Below are positions 22,844-22,937 of a stretch of 22,937 nucleotides of DNA, piece after piece. The position numbers and the translations under genes are program-made. Positions within the stretch are counted from its first letter, which is position 1, and each line of letters begins with the position of its first letter. Source of the stretch: JBBQIY01 sp964553035. GTDB lineage: Bacteria; Verrucomicrobiota; Kiritimatiellia; RFP12; UBA3636. A model generated the notes under the pieces. The model made no database searches and was not told where the DNA came from. It worked only from the letters and a program-made list of their open reading frames with translations. Where the stretch lies: assembly GCA_964553035.1 (NCBI GenBank), contig CAZKJH010000055.1:1-22937 (forward strand), written 5' to 3'.

Positions 22844-22937
22844 ATGGAATTTGCCTTCAAACTTTGTCGTGAGCTTTGTCGTGAGCTTTGTCGTGCAGGA
22901 GAAGAGATGGGCTTTGGCGTTCAACCCAGAGAAACCC
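22844..22937 (+). CDS. Possible 5' end of an unidentified gene (cut by window edge)
   Basis: From ATG 22844 a frame stays open to the window end, giving 31 residues that begin MEFAFKL and contain CREL repeated because of the 12-bp DNA repeat. There is no clear Shine-Dalgarno sequence, and the piece is too short to recognise. It may equally be non-coding. Confidence 0.3.
   Translation, partial: MEFAFKLCRELCRELCRAGEEMGFGVQPRET
22862..22896. repeat. 12-bp tandem repeat, CTTTGTCGTGAG, nearly three copies
   Basis: Copies lie at 22862-22873 and 22874-22885, and a third (22886-22895, CTTTGTCGTG) diverges after ten bases. The unit length is a multiple of three, so copy changes would keep the reading frame of the possible gene starting at 22844. 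Confidence 0.85.

Noticed and set aside
22577..22924. 115-codon minus-strand frame at the end of the window
   Set aside because: Most of it is antisense to the end of ctpA, and its repetitive KLTT stretch simply reflects the 12-bp DNA repeat.

Overview
The window is a chromosomal segment, apparently from a PVC-type bacterium (Lentisphaerota, Kiritimatiellota or Verrucomicrobiota). This placement is an inference from gene content: a Thi4-type thiazole synthase, a membrane Ser/Thr kinase with a zinc ribbon, CBM9-like and PHP-domain catabolic proteins, and an ExbB/ExbD/TPR/VWA operon. No rRNA or other marker in the window fixes the taxon. Genes are tightly packed on both strands. I saw no transposase, integrase, tRNA, rRNA or CRISPR array.

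Layout. (1) 84-1724: a promoter, a well-conserved TPP riboswitch and the overlapping pair thi4-thiE for thiamine synthesis. (2) 1805-3744: a one-domain homocysteine methyltransferase (-) and an RluA-family pseudouridine synthase (+), divergent, with a perfect 17-bp hairpin between them. (3) 3750-6632: a 960-residue Ser/Thr kinase (-) with a double zinc ribbon and one membrane segment. (4) 7040-11896: a catabolic-looking group made of an M14-like metallopeptidase and an alpha/beta hydrolase (+, overlapping), converging on a CBM9-like protein and a PHP-domain protein (-), each of these with its own sigma70-like promoter. (5) 12120-14055: a small lipoprotein resembling the periplasmic half of ExbD (+), then glycerophosphodiester phosphodiesterase and rsmI (-). 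(6) 14056-14231: an intergenic stretch with three different tandem arrays that share a 7-nt period. (7) 14232-19596: a four-gene minus-strand operon, exbB-exbD-TPR-VWA. (8) 19838-22810: the divergent plus-strand operon DUF58-rhomboid-C-terminal processing protease. The last 90 bases carry a 12-bp tandem repeat that may lie inside a gene starting at 22844.

The most interesting system is the pair of divergent envelope operons at 14.2-22.8 kb. A proton-channel motor (ExbB/ExbD) is encoded with an exported TPR protein and with a membrane-anchored protein shaped like TonB/TolA, but ending in a VWA (MIDAS) domain instead of a TonB C-terminal domain. Facing it across one promoter region are a DUF58 protein (a Bat/MoxR-system relative) and two proteases. 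A stand-alone lipoprotein aligning with the ExbD periplasmic domain lies about 2 kb past the end of the motor operon. I infer a PMF-driven envelope machine in which the VWA domain takes the role of the TonB or TolA effector.

Limits: all calls were made by eye from motifs and composition. No homology search, folding calculation or GC calculation was run.
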